Made by a program: the position numbers and the translations under genes. A stretch of 64,000 bases of DNA from Magicicada septendecula (taxonomy: Eukaryota; Arthropoda; Insecta; Hemiptera; Cicadidae). The notes beneath the pieces are model-generated. The model saw only the letters and a program-made list of their open reading frames with translations, made no database searches and was not told the origin of the DNA. The DNA lies in assembly GCA_034769895.1 (NCBI GenBank), contig CM068367.1:708816885-708880884 (forward strand), written 5' to 3'. The first letter of the stretch is position 1. Each line of letters starts with the position of its first letter. Below are positions 1-8,735 of the stretch, piece by piece.

Positions 1-169
1 TGATTGAAAAAATATAATAAAATATGGTTTCTCTAATTATCATTTATTTATTAGATTAATAAGTTTTACGTTCTTTGTTATAAATTATTATTCTCTAAAC
101 TTTTATTAATTATTCATTATGCAAATAAAATAATAAAATTTATGTAAATTTGGATATGGAATCTAGAGT

Positions 170-585
170 CTTCTTTTGATAGACCTCAGGGTCATTTATA
201 AGATTGAATAAATGTCTGACTTCACCTGCATATTTCTGCAACCATTTAACTGTGTTGTTACTGTCACCTGGACTCTCGAGTTTTGGGATCCCCTTCCGGT
301 ATCACCTTCTCTGTCTCTGCGTCGTTTGGAATTACTCTCTCCGTCTAATGGATGTTGAGTTCTGACATGGACCTCTGGTCGTGATGATGTACGGCTGTCT
401 GTAGCTGCGTGTGGCTGTCCCTGTGTCCTCTAGTATATTGCTCTGTTTCCTCTCCTCTCCATGTCTTTTCCCTCGTGGATGTCTCGAAGTTCTAAGTGGA
501 CTTCTTGAAGTTCATCAACGACATTTCGACTCCTCGTAGTTTACGGTATTATTGTCTTTTACATCACTCATGTATATCACTAATT
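170..585 (-). pseudogene. Possible decayed retroelement coding fragment (gag-like position)
   Basis: This stretch is richer in G and C than its surroundings. On the minus strand it has open segments in two frames, broken by stops and frame changes. A short reading starts at an ATG at 571-569 and stops after 18 codons. Another frame then gives a charged segment reading DELQEVHLELRDIHEGKD, followed by an in-frame TAG and an Arg/Ser/Asp-rich segment. It lies downstream, on the same strand, of a candidate primer-binding site and LTR at 1,016-1,296, which is where a gag gene would sit. No conserved domain was recognised. It could equally be a host pseudogene or noncoding DNA. Confidence 0.25.
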
Positions 586-1015
586 ACTTTTACCGACGTA
601 CTGCCAGTTCCATCGCACTTTAGTTTACGTAATACGATTTAAAACATTACTTAAACTTTGTAAAATTTGCGGTGGTGAGATGCGTGGACTTCACGTGCTG
701 TCTGTTGATGATCTGAGCAAGAGTGTATCGCTCGCTGGGGTTTTATACTCCTGCCGGCGTTCAACTCCTGTTGAAAATTGTTTGGACAGAGTTGAACAAG
801 TCAGCGCATCGGTTTATTAACTAATTATACAACCTACGCATCTTTCTATGAAGCGCACACTTTTTTATAAATATTATTTGACAAATCGTTAGGTACATTA
901 ATAAACTTAACCTATGCAAATTATGAACATTAAGGTGTGTAAACTATGGAAGTTATGGCAAAATTTCACACGGTAGCTGAATGGTTCCCACGATCATAGA
1001 CTTCTTAGTATCGAA

Positions 1016-1296
1016 TTGTAGCGCCGGGCGCCAGCTGTGTTTCTACATATGTCTCTGATTCGTGTGCCTTCTGGTTTTCGTTCAGCACTTAAAAAACTGT
1101 GTACAATTTTCCATAATCGTATACATAATTCAACTTGTTCTTCATTTACACACTAACACGAACACACACACAAACTGATACCGAATGGTTGCCTGCAGCA
1201 ATGACATCACAGCTGCCGGTCGAGGCGTGTTTCGTCTTCCTTCGCTGCGTTTAAAACCAACATGGCTTGGCAATTCCATATGCATGTTCACTTACA
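1016..1296 (-). mobile_element. Candidate LTR and primer-binding site of an LTR retrotransposon
   Basis: Read on the minus strand, TGGCGCCCGGCGCTACAA at 1,033-1,016 looks like a tRNA primer-binding site, because many retroelement sites start TGGCGCC. Just upstream lies a stretch that could be an LTR of about 260 bp, starting TGTAAG at 1,296 and ending ACACA at 1,036. Internal DNA would run to the left, off the window. No partner LTR is visible, so the boundaries are guesses; the first eight bases of the binding site are the only strong sign. Confidence 0.3.
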
Positions 1297-1831
1297 ATTA
1301 TTTCCTTATTTAAAATGAATTAATACGTTTGTTTCTTTTATTTATGTCTTATACCTAACGCTTAATTATTACATTATTTTCATTATTTACATCTTTCACA
1401 CGACTCATACGTGCGTTCGTATGTTCTCATACCGCAGTCAGGGGTTGATACGGAGACTTATGCTAAACGTATCGTTGCAATATATATAATTTGTTTTTAA
1501 TTTATGTGGGTGTAAAAAAAAGGATATGCACTGATGATTTGTGTGCGTGTGTGTGTGTTTCAATTTTTTTTTCATTTAATTATTGCGTGCTGTTGTGTTT
1601 ACTTTTTTATGTTCACGATTTTTTTATAGAATTATTTGAGATGCACTGATTGCAATATGGCTTGCATAAATGAATCCCATAGATGGCCAAAATGCAAGCA
1701 TACACTTGCACACAAAGAAAGATTACTAACTTTTTAACTGTCCACAAAATATTTAAACACTGAATAAACTGCCTGTTATGTGGTTCTCAACTGGCATTAA
1801 ATAGGGAAGTAATTCACATAACTTACATTCA
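1297..1831. other. AT-rich DNA without recognised features
   Basis: The stretch is AT-rich with short T runs and a brief TG run near 1,540-1,557. I see no coding potential, hairpin end or known repeat here. Confidence 0.4.
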
Positions 1832-1960
1832 TAGATGAATGTGTTAAATTCTTGGATTTCGTTGTCCATGACGTGTCCGTTACTTAACTAAATATCACTA
1901 TAATAATGACGACTCGGAACACTAAGTTTTTTATAAGTAAAAACGTAAAGTTTTACCTTA

Positions 1961-2005
1961 CAGCCTAAACCGGCTTTCACCTATAGAAGGCTTCATCAGA
2001 GGCTG
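1961..2005 (-). ncRNA. Hammerhead-like ribozyme motif, family A, complete
   Basis: On the minus strand CAGCCT is followed by CTGATGA (1,999-1,993), a short hairpin, GAAA, then TTT and AGGCTG at the far end. CAGCCT and AGGCTG pair perfectly as stem I, and CTGATGA and GAAA are the invariant core of a type I hammerhead. Stem III would be only one or two base pairs, as is typical of the minimal hammerheads reported in PLEs. The predicted cut is between the last T of TTT and AGGCTG. Confidence 0.6.
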
Positions 2006-2074
2006 ATGAAGCCTTCTATAGGTGAAAGCCGGTGGCTGATGAAGCCTTCTATAGGTGAAAGCCGGTTTAGGCTG
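2003..2074 (+). ncRNA. Hammerhead-like motif, family A, with tandem duplication of the core
   Basis: The forward arm has two CTGATGA cores, at 2,003-2,009 and 2,036-2,042. The first runs through GAAAGCCGG and is then cut off. The second is followed by GAAA (2,057-2,060) and TTTAGGCTG (2,066-2,074). Because of the internal duplication, the sequence just before the second core no longer pairs with AGGCTG, so stem I is lost and cleavage in this orientation is unlikely. Confidence 0.45.
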
Positions 2075-2151
2075 TAAGGTAAAGCTTTACGTTTTTACTT
2101 ATAAAAAACTTAGTGTTCCGAGTCGTCATTATTATAGTGATATTTAGATGA

Positions 2152-2153
<2 letters not shown>

Positions 2154-2215
<62 letters not shown>
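2154..2215. repeat. (TG)n microsatellite
   Basis: An almost perfect TG dinucleotide run of about 60 bp. It adjoins the right target-site duplication of the mini-PLE, so that insertion went into or beside a TG-rich site. Confidence 0.95.
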
Positions 2216-2217
<2 letters not shown>

Positions 2218-2279
2218 TACTGTTGTGAGGATGTACATCCTGCATGTGAATTATCAGTGATGTAATACATGTAACATCA

Positions 2280-2880
2280 TCATACATTTGTCACTGTCGA
2301 CAAGTCTGCTATTGGTTGTCTGTGGTGTTTCCACTAAATACCAAATTACCGTAATAAAGCTGGTGCATATTTTTGTTTCATACGCATGTTTATGGGGAAT
2401 GGTATGTATTTTTTTAGTCCATAAATATGTTTGACTGCCAAATAAAATTATTTTTCATGTGATTATATAATAAAGAAGATGAATTTTAAAAATCATGTTA
2501 TTAGGAAAGTTAAGAAAGTTCACAATTACCCCATATTCTACTGAATTTTTAAGTCCTCAGTTTAAAAAATTTAAATACATATAACTTTTACCAAGAACCT
2601 CTGTAGTCTGTGATAATTCTGTAGTTGTTTATTTTTTTGTTACATGATAAAAATTTATATTTTTAATTCATTCACAGTATTCATAATGTAACACCAGATC
2701 TCCTTTAATTTGATAACAAAACATTGGCAACCCTATATTCTAAAGATGTCATCCATTTCCTCTCCCCCATACTCACATTAATAATATAGTTAAATGATTA
2801 TGTTAAGATAATACAAAAATATGTGTTGAGGGACAATTAAACAACTGTTCAGGTAGTGTATACAATCAGAGTATGGTTTA
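2280..2880. other. AT-rich intergenic or intronic DNA
   Basis: There are no open frames of note and no recognised repeat. If the exon at 2,952-3,204 is real, this would be the start of its downstream intron on the minus strand. Confidence 0.4.
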
Positions 2881-2951
2881 ATAATAAATAATTCTTCTTT
2901 TAATTAAACTGGTCAGAACAACATCATAATTTAAAAATTGTTTGTACATAC

Positions 2952-3204
2952 CTGCAGTGTATGTCTGAGATGGCCATCGTAGAGCATATATTGGTTTGAA
3001 TAATTCTGAATTAGCTATAACATTCAAATGTGGTGGGGGCTGAACTGTATGTAGTCGTGATGCTGATGCTTCATTTCTATATGGAGGTATGTTAGGGAGG
3101 TAATTACGGTTTTTTGCGGATGCAACTTTCTTATTACGAGATGAGTCTTCTTCATCAGAACTGTGACTAGATGCTAGTACTAAACTGCGTCCATCAACAG
3201 ACAC
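2952..3204 (-). CDS. Candidate internal coding exon, unknown gene
   Basis: The minus strand is open across 253 bp and is bordered by good splice signals: TTTAG just before position 3,204 (acceptor) and CAG|GTATGT at 2,952/2,951 (donor). The encoded 84 residues begin VSVDGRSLVLAS, continue with an acidic serine-rich patch (SSDEEDSS) and a basic patch (RNKKVASAKNR), and end PIYALRWPSQTYTA. The length is not a multiple of three, so neighbouring exons would have to share a codon. I do not recognise the protein. It is the only stretch here whose composition and boundaries look like a host gene, but flanking exons are not visible and a chance open frame is possible. Confidence 0.4.
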
Positions 3205-3369
3205 CTAAACATACAAACAACAATGTGAATTTTTTTTTTGACTTTGTAACAACAATTATTTATTAAGTATTCTGACAATGCAGTTTTAACTAGAAATCAA
3301 TGTAACAATATAGCCTACCTGGAGAAGAAATATTACACTGCACACTGTAATATATTATTACTTCAAGAA

Positions 3370-3700
3370 ATATCGGTATGGAGAACCATACATGACTTCC
3401 ATATTCTAAGATTTATTTTTAAAATCATTTTCGAAATGAAATATTACCAATAGAAACTACTTCTTTCTACTTACTGCTTCAGCCTTAACCACAGTACTGT
3501 GGTCACTAACATATACCACCTCACGTTATCGCACTCGATTTTCACTGATGATGGAAGTCAATGGCATTGCCGAAACGTCTGGTTTTGTAGAAAACATTGG
3601 ACTACGGCCAAATATCCCGGGAAGGAATTTTAACAAAAACTACTTCTTTGTTGTCGATAACGTTGTACACATATATATAAAAAATATGCATAAAATTAAT
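3370..3700 (+). mobile_element. Fragment carrying a family-B hammerhead-like motif
   Basis: This segment is the reverse complement of the block found once per unit in the satellite to the right (for example 13,800-14,110 and 34,260-34,575). It starts near ATATCGGTATGGAG, passes the ribozyme-like core at 3,542-3,583 and continues past CCCGGGAAGGAATTTT. It lies outside the array, so the block is a dispersed element as well as a satellite component. No protein is encoded. Its ends are not clear enough to call a target-site duplication. Confidence 0.6.
3542..3583 (+). ncRNA. Hammerhead-like ribozyme motif, family B
   Basis: CTGATGA (3,545-3,551) is followed by a GC-rich hairpin segment, GAAA (3,572-3,575) and then CGTC. 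GTC is a classic hammerhead cleavage triplet, and ending GAAACGTC gives almost no stem III, as in minimal PLE hammerheads. Stem I would pair CA before the core with TG after the triplet, with at most one extra wobble. Stem II is imperfect in this copy. Confidence 0.5.
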
Positions 3701-4174
3701 GGCTTGTATAAGTTAATGATTGATCTCCATTAAGTAGTGCTCAAGTATCCAAAGTTTTAATATTATGATGTCCGTAATTAAAACATCAGAGCAGGTTTAG
3801 TGTGTATGAGGGTTCACCGTGGACAACAATTTTCAACATTTCCTATTGAGCGTTGCTGAGAATAAATCTGCGAATCTACAGTGTACGTTTCACAGAACAA
3901 ACACGCGGAAAAGAAGGAGCGCTCCGAAGTCACTCATGGACCCTCAGCATCTTGCAGAGGGTTCATTCCCTAAAGACGAAAAGTCTGTCTATGAATCGTT
4001 CCTCTGTAAACACGTGCAGTTACACTGCCCAGCGATCCACAGGAAGCAAATCGCTATCCACGCTGGACACTTTTTCGGCTTGCATGCGTTATGTTGGTAT
4101 GGGTTCGGCACTTTCCAGTTAAAAACCGTGCAAATGTAAGAAAATAAACATGAATGAGGCCAGAAATAACGCGA

Positions 4175-4177
<3 letters not shown>
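3700..4177. other. Unassigned region with an unrecognised open frame
   Basis: Positions 3,819-4,139 on the plus strand hold a 106-codon open frame starting MDNNFQHFLL, and a second frame over the same bases is also open for 89 codons. Two overlapping open frames in a locally GC-richer patch usually mean a dispersed repeat or chance. The products resemble nothing I know. I do not call a gene here. Confidence 0.3.

Positions 4178-4223
<46 letters not shown>
4178..4223. repeat. (TG)n microsatellite
   Basis: An uninterrupted TG run of about 46 bp. Confidence 0.95.
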
Positions 4224-4224
<1 letters not shown>

Positions 4225-4338
4225 TTTCCTGCCTTTTTATTGCGGTAGTGATAATAATAAAATAGAAACGTAAACAGTACATAACTGAGATATGCTTGCC
4301 TGCCACGCACGATATACCGTATTTTCTCTTATACATGA

Positions 4339-5065
4339 CTAGCAGAATACCCGTGCTTCGCTACGGAGTTTCACGTTGTACGTAATGAAAATGTTAGTTT
4401 AATTAATAAAGTTTAATTAAAGTAGGCTTCTTAAAAATAAATAGCTGTTGCCCACAACTTCGTTCGCGTGGGCTTCAATTTAATGCGATAATATATTTAG
4501 AACAGAATCTATTCTATTGGGTTGCCATAGTAACCAGATCTAATAGTTTTTTAAGACCGCAAAGGACCCCCCAGAGGATCGTATCGAAAAAAACACCTGT
4601 CCTATGTTGGTTCACCCGTTGCGTAAAATATTTGTGCCAAGTTTGGTTGAAATCGGTCCAATGGTTTAGGTGGAGACGTGGAAGACCCCAAAGGACCCCC
4701 CAAAGGATCGTATCGAAAAAAACACTTGTCCTATGTTGGTTCTCCCTTTGCGTAAAATATTTGTGCCAAGTTTGGTTGAAATCGGTCCAGTGGTTTAGGA
4801 GGCGATGTGGAAGACCCCAAAGAACCCCCAAAAGGACCCCATCGAAAAAACACCTATCCTATGTTGGTTCTCCCGTTGCGTAAAATATTTGTGCCAAGTT
4901 TGGTTGAAATCGGTACAGTGGTTTAGGAGGAGATGTGGAAGAAACCTTCGCGGACGTGCGCACAACAACTCACCGAAGTTTCATCGCAATCGGATGAATG
5001 GTATAGGAACGCATACGGGACAAACAAAGAAACATTCATTTTTATATATAAGATGTAAACTATAC
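4339..5065 (+). mobile_element. RTE-like non-LTR element tail with internal 129-bp tandem repeat
   Basis: The segment has phrases common in insect RTE-type LINE or derived nonautonomous elements: CCCGTGCTTCGCTACGG near 4,353, TGCCCACAACTTCG near 4,449, and repeated AAATCGGTCC with GGTTTAGG. About 4,561-4,940 is a three-copy tandem repeat with a period of 129 bp (the GTATCG or equivalent mark falls at about 4,581, 4,710 and 4,839). The end, near ACAAACAAAGAAACATTC and TATATATAAGAT, resembles an RTE 3' terminus. There is no reverse transcriptase here. The minus-strand open frame across the repeats is a by-product of the 129-bp period. Confidence 0.5.
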
Positions 5066-5260
5066 CACTTACTTGACATAAACCGTGATAGCTAAGCTAA
5101 TGTACAACATATATGTATTAATTACACACATAAATGTTCCTCGATAGACACTCTATCTATTGGCGAAAACTTGAATAAAATCCGTTCAGTACTTCCTGAG
5201 ATTAGCGATTTCAAACACAGAGAGAAAACGGACCGACTTTACTTTATACTATGTACAGAT
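5066..5260 (+). mobile_element. Second RTE-like LINE 3'-tail fragment
   Basis: AATCCGTTCAGTACTTCC, a run of A and G, then ACTTTACTTTATACTATG and GTACAGAT are typical wording of RTE-clade LINE 3' ends in arthropods. The fragment abuts the next repeat element directly. Confidence 0.4.
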
Positions 5261-5264
5261 TTAC

Positions 5265-6352
5265 ATTAAAATGAAAAAATTATAATTTTATTGCCTGGCA
5301 ACAAAATTATTTTATTTTTAACAATTACCATTGTTTGAAAAAGTTTAAATGAATTTTCAAGTACTTTACTCTTGTTAAAACGTAAAAGGTTGCGGGTAAA
5401 CTACCCCTTCCCCTTAACCGATCTTCACCAAAATCAAAAGGCCTTGAGTCCTCTACAATTCAGTGACGTATGCAAAAAATTATTTGATTCTGATTGAATT
5501 TGCGGCAGTTATCGTTTGCCATAGAAAATACGCTTGATAAAAAACGTTGCAGGTAAACTACCCCTTACCCTCAACCGATCTTCACCAAAAACAATAGATC
5601 TTGAGTACTCTACAAATCACGGCTGTATGCAACAAATTATTTGATTCTGTTTGAATTTGCGGCTGTTATCGTTTGCCATAGAAAATACGCTTGATAAAAA
5701 AACGCTGCTGGTAAACTACCCCTTCCCCTTAACCGATCTTCACCAAAAACAATAGATCTTGAGTACTCTACAAATCACGGCTGTATGCAAAAAATTGTTT
5801 GATTCTGTTTGAATTTGCGGCTGTTATCGTTTGCCATAGAAAATACCCTTGTTAAAACATAAAACGTTACAGGTAAACTACCCCTTTCCCTTAACCGATC
5901 TTCACCGAAAACAATAGATCTTGAGAACTATACAATTCAGGGCTGTATGCGAAACATTATTTGATTCTGTTTGAATTTGCAGCTGTTATCGTTTGCCAAA
6001 AAAAAAATTTCCCTTGATAAAAAAAACTGTTGCAGGTAAACTACCCCTTTCCCTCAACCGATCTTCACCAAATACAATAGGTCGTGAGTACTCTACAAAT
6101 CAGGGTAGTATGCAAAAAATTATTTGATTCTGTTTGAATTTGCGGCAGTTATCGTTTGCCATAGAAAAAAAATCTACAGACAAGACAGACAGACAGATAG
6201 ACAGACACACACACACACACACAGACACTTTTCGGAAAACGACTTTTTTTCATGTTTTGAGTGTAGTACAATCAGAATCTGCAATAATCTCGAACACGAT
6301 TTTTTTTGCCATCACCATATTTCCATTTCCTTAATTATATGGAAGTAAAATA
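5265..6352 (-). mobile_element. Tandem-repeat element copy 1 (source type of the satellite monomer)
   Basis: On the minus strand this copy reads palindromic end, conserved tail of about 140 bp, (GACA)n-type microsatellite (about 6,176-6,230), about five monomers of the 160-bp repeat, then a conserved AT-rich end at 5,265-5,390. The palindromic end is near 6,325-6,348. The plan of short tandem repeats beside a microsatellite and a terminal hairpin is like that of nonautonomous Helitron or Helentron elements (the DINE-1 type), but no Helitron end motif was proven. The same monomer makes up the satellite on the right, which suggests it arose by expansion of such an internal array. Confidence 0.6.
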
Positions 6353-6484
6353 TCGGTATGGAGAACCATACATGACTTCCATATTCTAAGATTTATATTT
6401 AAAATCATTTTCAGCCAAACAGCCAGGCTGTGTCTTACCTGCCTTTTTATTGCTGTATTAAATGAAAAATATTATATTACATTA
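6353..6484. repeat. Spacer block shared with the satellite arrays
   Basis: It starts ATCGGTATGGAGAACC and continues through GCCAGGCTGTGTC. The reverse complement recurs at 16,260-16,400. This version goes straight from the ATCATTTTC side into CAGCCAAACAG without the family-B ribozyme segment, so it looks like an alternative form of the same spacer. Confidence 0.6.
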
Positions 6485-7404
6485 AAATGAAAAAATTATA
6501 ATTTTATTGCCTGGCAACAAAATTATTTTATTTTTAACAATTACCATTGTTTCAAAAAGTTTAAATAAATTTTCAAGTACTTTACTCTTGTTAAAACGTA
6601 AAAGGTTGCAGGTAAACTACCCCTTCCCCTTAACCGATCTTCACCAAAATCGAAAGTCATTGAGACCTCTACAATTCAGGGACGTATGCAAAAAATTATT
6701 TGATTCTGTTGGAATTTGCGGCTGTTATCGTTTGCCATAGAAAATACGCTTGATAAAAAAACGTTGCAGGTAAACTACCCCTTCCCCTTAACCGATCTTC
6801 ACCAAAAACAATAGGTCTTGAGTACTCTACAAATCAGAGCTGTATGCAAAACATTAGTTCATTCTGTTTGAATTTGCGGCTGTTATCGTTTGCCATAAAA
6901 AATACCCTTGTTAAAAAAACGTTGCAGGTAAACTACCCCTTTCCCTCAACCGATTTTCACCAAAAACAATAGGTCTTGAGAACTCTACAATTTAGGGCTG
7001 TATGCAAATAATCTTTTGATTCTGTTTGAATTTGCGGCTGTTATCGTTTGCCATAGGAAATACCCTTGTTAAAACATAAAACGTTACAGGTAAACTACCC
7101 CTTTCCCTTAACCGATCTTCACCAAAATCAACAGATCTTGAGAACTCTATAATTCAGGGCTGTATGCGAAACATTATTTGATTCTGTTTGAATTTGCGGC
7201 TGTTATCGTTTGCCAAACAAACAAAATTACCCTTGCTAAAAAAAAAAACCGTTGCAGGTAAACTACCCCTTTCCCTCAACCGATCTTCACCAAAAACAAT
7301 AGGTCGCGAGTACTCTGCAAATCAGAGCTGTATGCAAAACATTATTTGATTCTGTTTGAATTTGCGGCAGTTATCGTTTGCCATAGAAAAAAATCTACAG
7401 ACAC

Positions 7405-7447
<43 letters not shown>

Positions 7448-7590
7448 CACAGACACACAGACACTTTTCGGAAAACGACTTTTTTTCATGTTTTGAGTGT
7501 AGTAGAATCAGAATCTGCAATAATCTCGAACACGATTTTTTTTGCCATCACCATACTTCCATTCCTTAAGGAATATGGAAGTAATACGTA
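6485..7590 (-). mobile_element. Tandem-repeat element copy 2
   Basis: Same plan and orientation as the copy to its left: AT-rich end, about five 160-bp monomers, a (GACA)n tract at 7,398-7,463 and the conserved tail. The terminal palindrome at 7,555-7,582 is nearly intact: ACTTCCAT and ATGGAAGT enclose TCCTTAAGGA. Both left-hand copies end in this palindrome, so it is a real element boundary rather than part of the tandem repeat. Confidence 0.6.
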
Positions 7591-7845
7591 ATACTATTAC
7601 GTTAGCTCATTATGTTTCATTGTTTACAAGTACAATTATTTTTTAATACTTTTCTCAGTCTTAAAGTAATATGTAATAATAATGGAGTGTTGTGTTTATC
7701 TTGTGGAACTTTTCCATTATGTGTACAGTTAGTTTTAATTATTCACAGCAGTTTTATCATTTCATTAAATGGTACATTTACCATAACATAATTTCATGAA
7801 CATATTACTACATTATTACAGTTTTCATAATTTGTGATATATGGT
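7591..7845. other. AT-rich DNA, nothing recognised
   Basis: There is no open frame, no array monomer and no terminal motif in this gap between the repeat element and the PLE fragment. Confidence 0.4.
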
Positions 7846-7849
7846 CTCC

Positions 7850-8118
7850 AAGTCGCGTTATTGAAATGAAACTTTATAGTTTATCTTATTTCCTTTCCAC
7901 CTTGCGACTTCGTTATAATGTCATACACGACATGTTTCGGGAAACATGTTCTCATCTTCAGGTTTAAAACTTCTCGCTCTCACATGAAGAACTTGTCAAC
8001 GCAAATAAAAAACTTTGACTAACATCATTAAAACACACCACATTAATAAAATGTCACAACGTACTGCGCGAAGAATCAGTGCGCACTGTTCGGGTTCATA
8101 ATCGCAACAGTTGATTTT
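7850..8118 (-). mobile_element. 3' terminal region of PLE family C
   Basis: This is the untranslated end, on the minus strand, of the PLE whose GIY-YIG domain ends at 8,119. It contains a hammerhead-like motif at 7,929-7,961 and then about 80 bp running to GCGACTTGGAGACC near 7,850. Its sequence differs from the family-A PLE at 11.1-13.7 kb, so this is a separate lineage. Confidence 0.6.
7929..7963 (-). ncRNA. Hammerhead-like ribozyme motif, family C
   Basis: On the minus strand CTGAAGA (7,961-7,955) is followed by a hairpin segment, GAAA (7,938-7,935) and CATGTC. A-C-(AT)-G-T-C fits the minimal stem III with GTC as the cleavage triplet. Stem II is weak and stem I only about two base pairs, so activity is doubtful. 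Its place just after the PLE coding end matches where PLE hammerheads are found. Confidence 0.5.
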
Positions 8119-8541
8119 TCATTTGTCTGTAATCTGATAAACATGTTGTAACGCAGTATCGTACAAGCTGTTCGAGTTAAACAACAATTGATCGTTGAGC
8201 ACTAAGTTTTTTGGTGTTCTCGATGCTTTGTAGATATCGAACCCTTCTAAAGCGCTCATAATTCGCCCTTTGTTGCAAATATGCAACGGTTTCAAATTTT
8301 TGGCGCAACTAGTGTATCCGTGGTTATTATTGATCAAATGTAACGCGAAGTTGGAGGTAGTATATCTAATGCTGCCCTTCGGTATGTGTTCACTATATCT
8401 ATCTTTAAATTTTCTCCCTGTATGGCCAATGTAAAACATGTCACAATCATCGCACACAATTTTATACACACCCGAGTTATTTTCAGGTTCTGAACGTTTA
8501 TTATGTCTGAAGAAATTCCGTAAGTTATTCGTGGTTTTAAA
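8119..8541 (-). pseudogene. PLE family C: GIY-YIG endonuclease domain, 5'-truncated
   Basis: The open frame runs from FKTTNNLRNFF at 8,541 to a stop at 8,119. The GIY-YIG core reads GVYKIVCDDCDMFYIG followed by HTGRKFKDRYSEH, giving the two short strands and the arginine/histidine helix of this nuclease family. In PLEs this domain is the C-terminal endonuclease joined to a reverse transcriptase and nicks the target DNA for primed reverse transcription. The reverse transcriptase part is missing: unrelated sequence begins at about 8,545. There is no stop inside the fragment. It is a dead-on-arrival 5'-truncated copy, not a working gene. Confidence 0.85.
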
Positions 8542-8545
8542 AAAT

Positions 8546-8735
8546 TATTAAGACAGACTATATCAAAAATACAGACTATATCAGTGTAAAATTATGTGTG
8601 GTGTTTTTATGTGTTTCTATATGTTTTAAGTAATTGACGACCCCATTCAGGTGAATTTGATGTTTTTATAATATTAATAACCTGAAGATGAGGATTTATC
8701 CTCGAAACGCGTCGTTTTAGAAATTAAAACAGATA
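8546..8735 (+). mobile_element. Short terminal fragment of another PLE (family D)
   Basis: An AT-rich piece with a near-duplicate phrase (CAGACTATATCA twice, near 8,555-8,592), ending in a hammerhead-like motif at 8,679-8,716. It carries no coding sequence. It lies head-on to the family-C fragment, so the two PLE remnants point away from each other. Confidence 0.5.
8679..8716 (+). ncRNA. Hammerhead-like ribozyme motif, family D
   Basis: AAC, CTGAAGA (8,682-8,688), T, then GAGGA-TTTA-TCCTC as a perfect five-pair stem II, GAAA (8,704-8,707), CGC and GTC, then GTT. AAC pairs with GTT as stem I, and A-C-(GC)-G-T gives the two-pair stem III with GTC as cleavage triplet. All three helices can be drawn, so this is one of the best formed motifs in the window. 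Confidence 0.65.

Larger units (their letters stand above)
1845..2144. mobile_element. 300-bp hairpin mini-PLE (family A) with 13-bp target-site duplication
   Basis: The element is two PLE ends facing each other. Its left part is the reverse complement of the PLE terminus seen at 13,560-13,717, including the 40-base tail found at only one end of that element. Its right part is the same terminus in forward orientation without the tail. The middle has a partial extra repeat of the ribozyme core. TAGATGAATGTGT occurs at both 1,832-1,844 and 2,145-2,157 and is taken as the target-site duplication. There is no coding sequence, so it must have moved with proteins from elsewhere. The one-sided tail resembles the short terminal extension described for Penelope insertions. 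Confidence 0.75.

Noticed and set aside
2067..2270. Open frames of poly(Thr-His) type
   Set aside because: They are (TG)n or (AC)n microsatellites read as codons; the same holds near 4,119-4,336 and 6,124-6,348.
3548..3733. 61-codon frame MMEVNGIAETSG
   Set aside because: It overlaps the family-B ribozyme motif and matches the repeat block elsewhere, so it is a repeat-derived frame.
4514..4883. Open frames with repeated protein segments on both strands
   Set aside because: They are the translation of a 129-bp (3 x 43) tandem repeat within a LINE-like tail; the protein repeat simply follows the DNA period.
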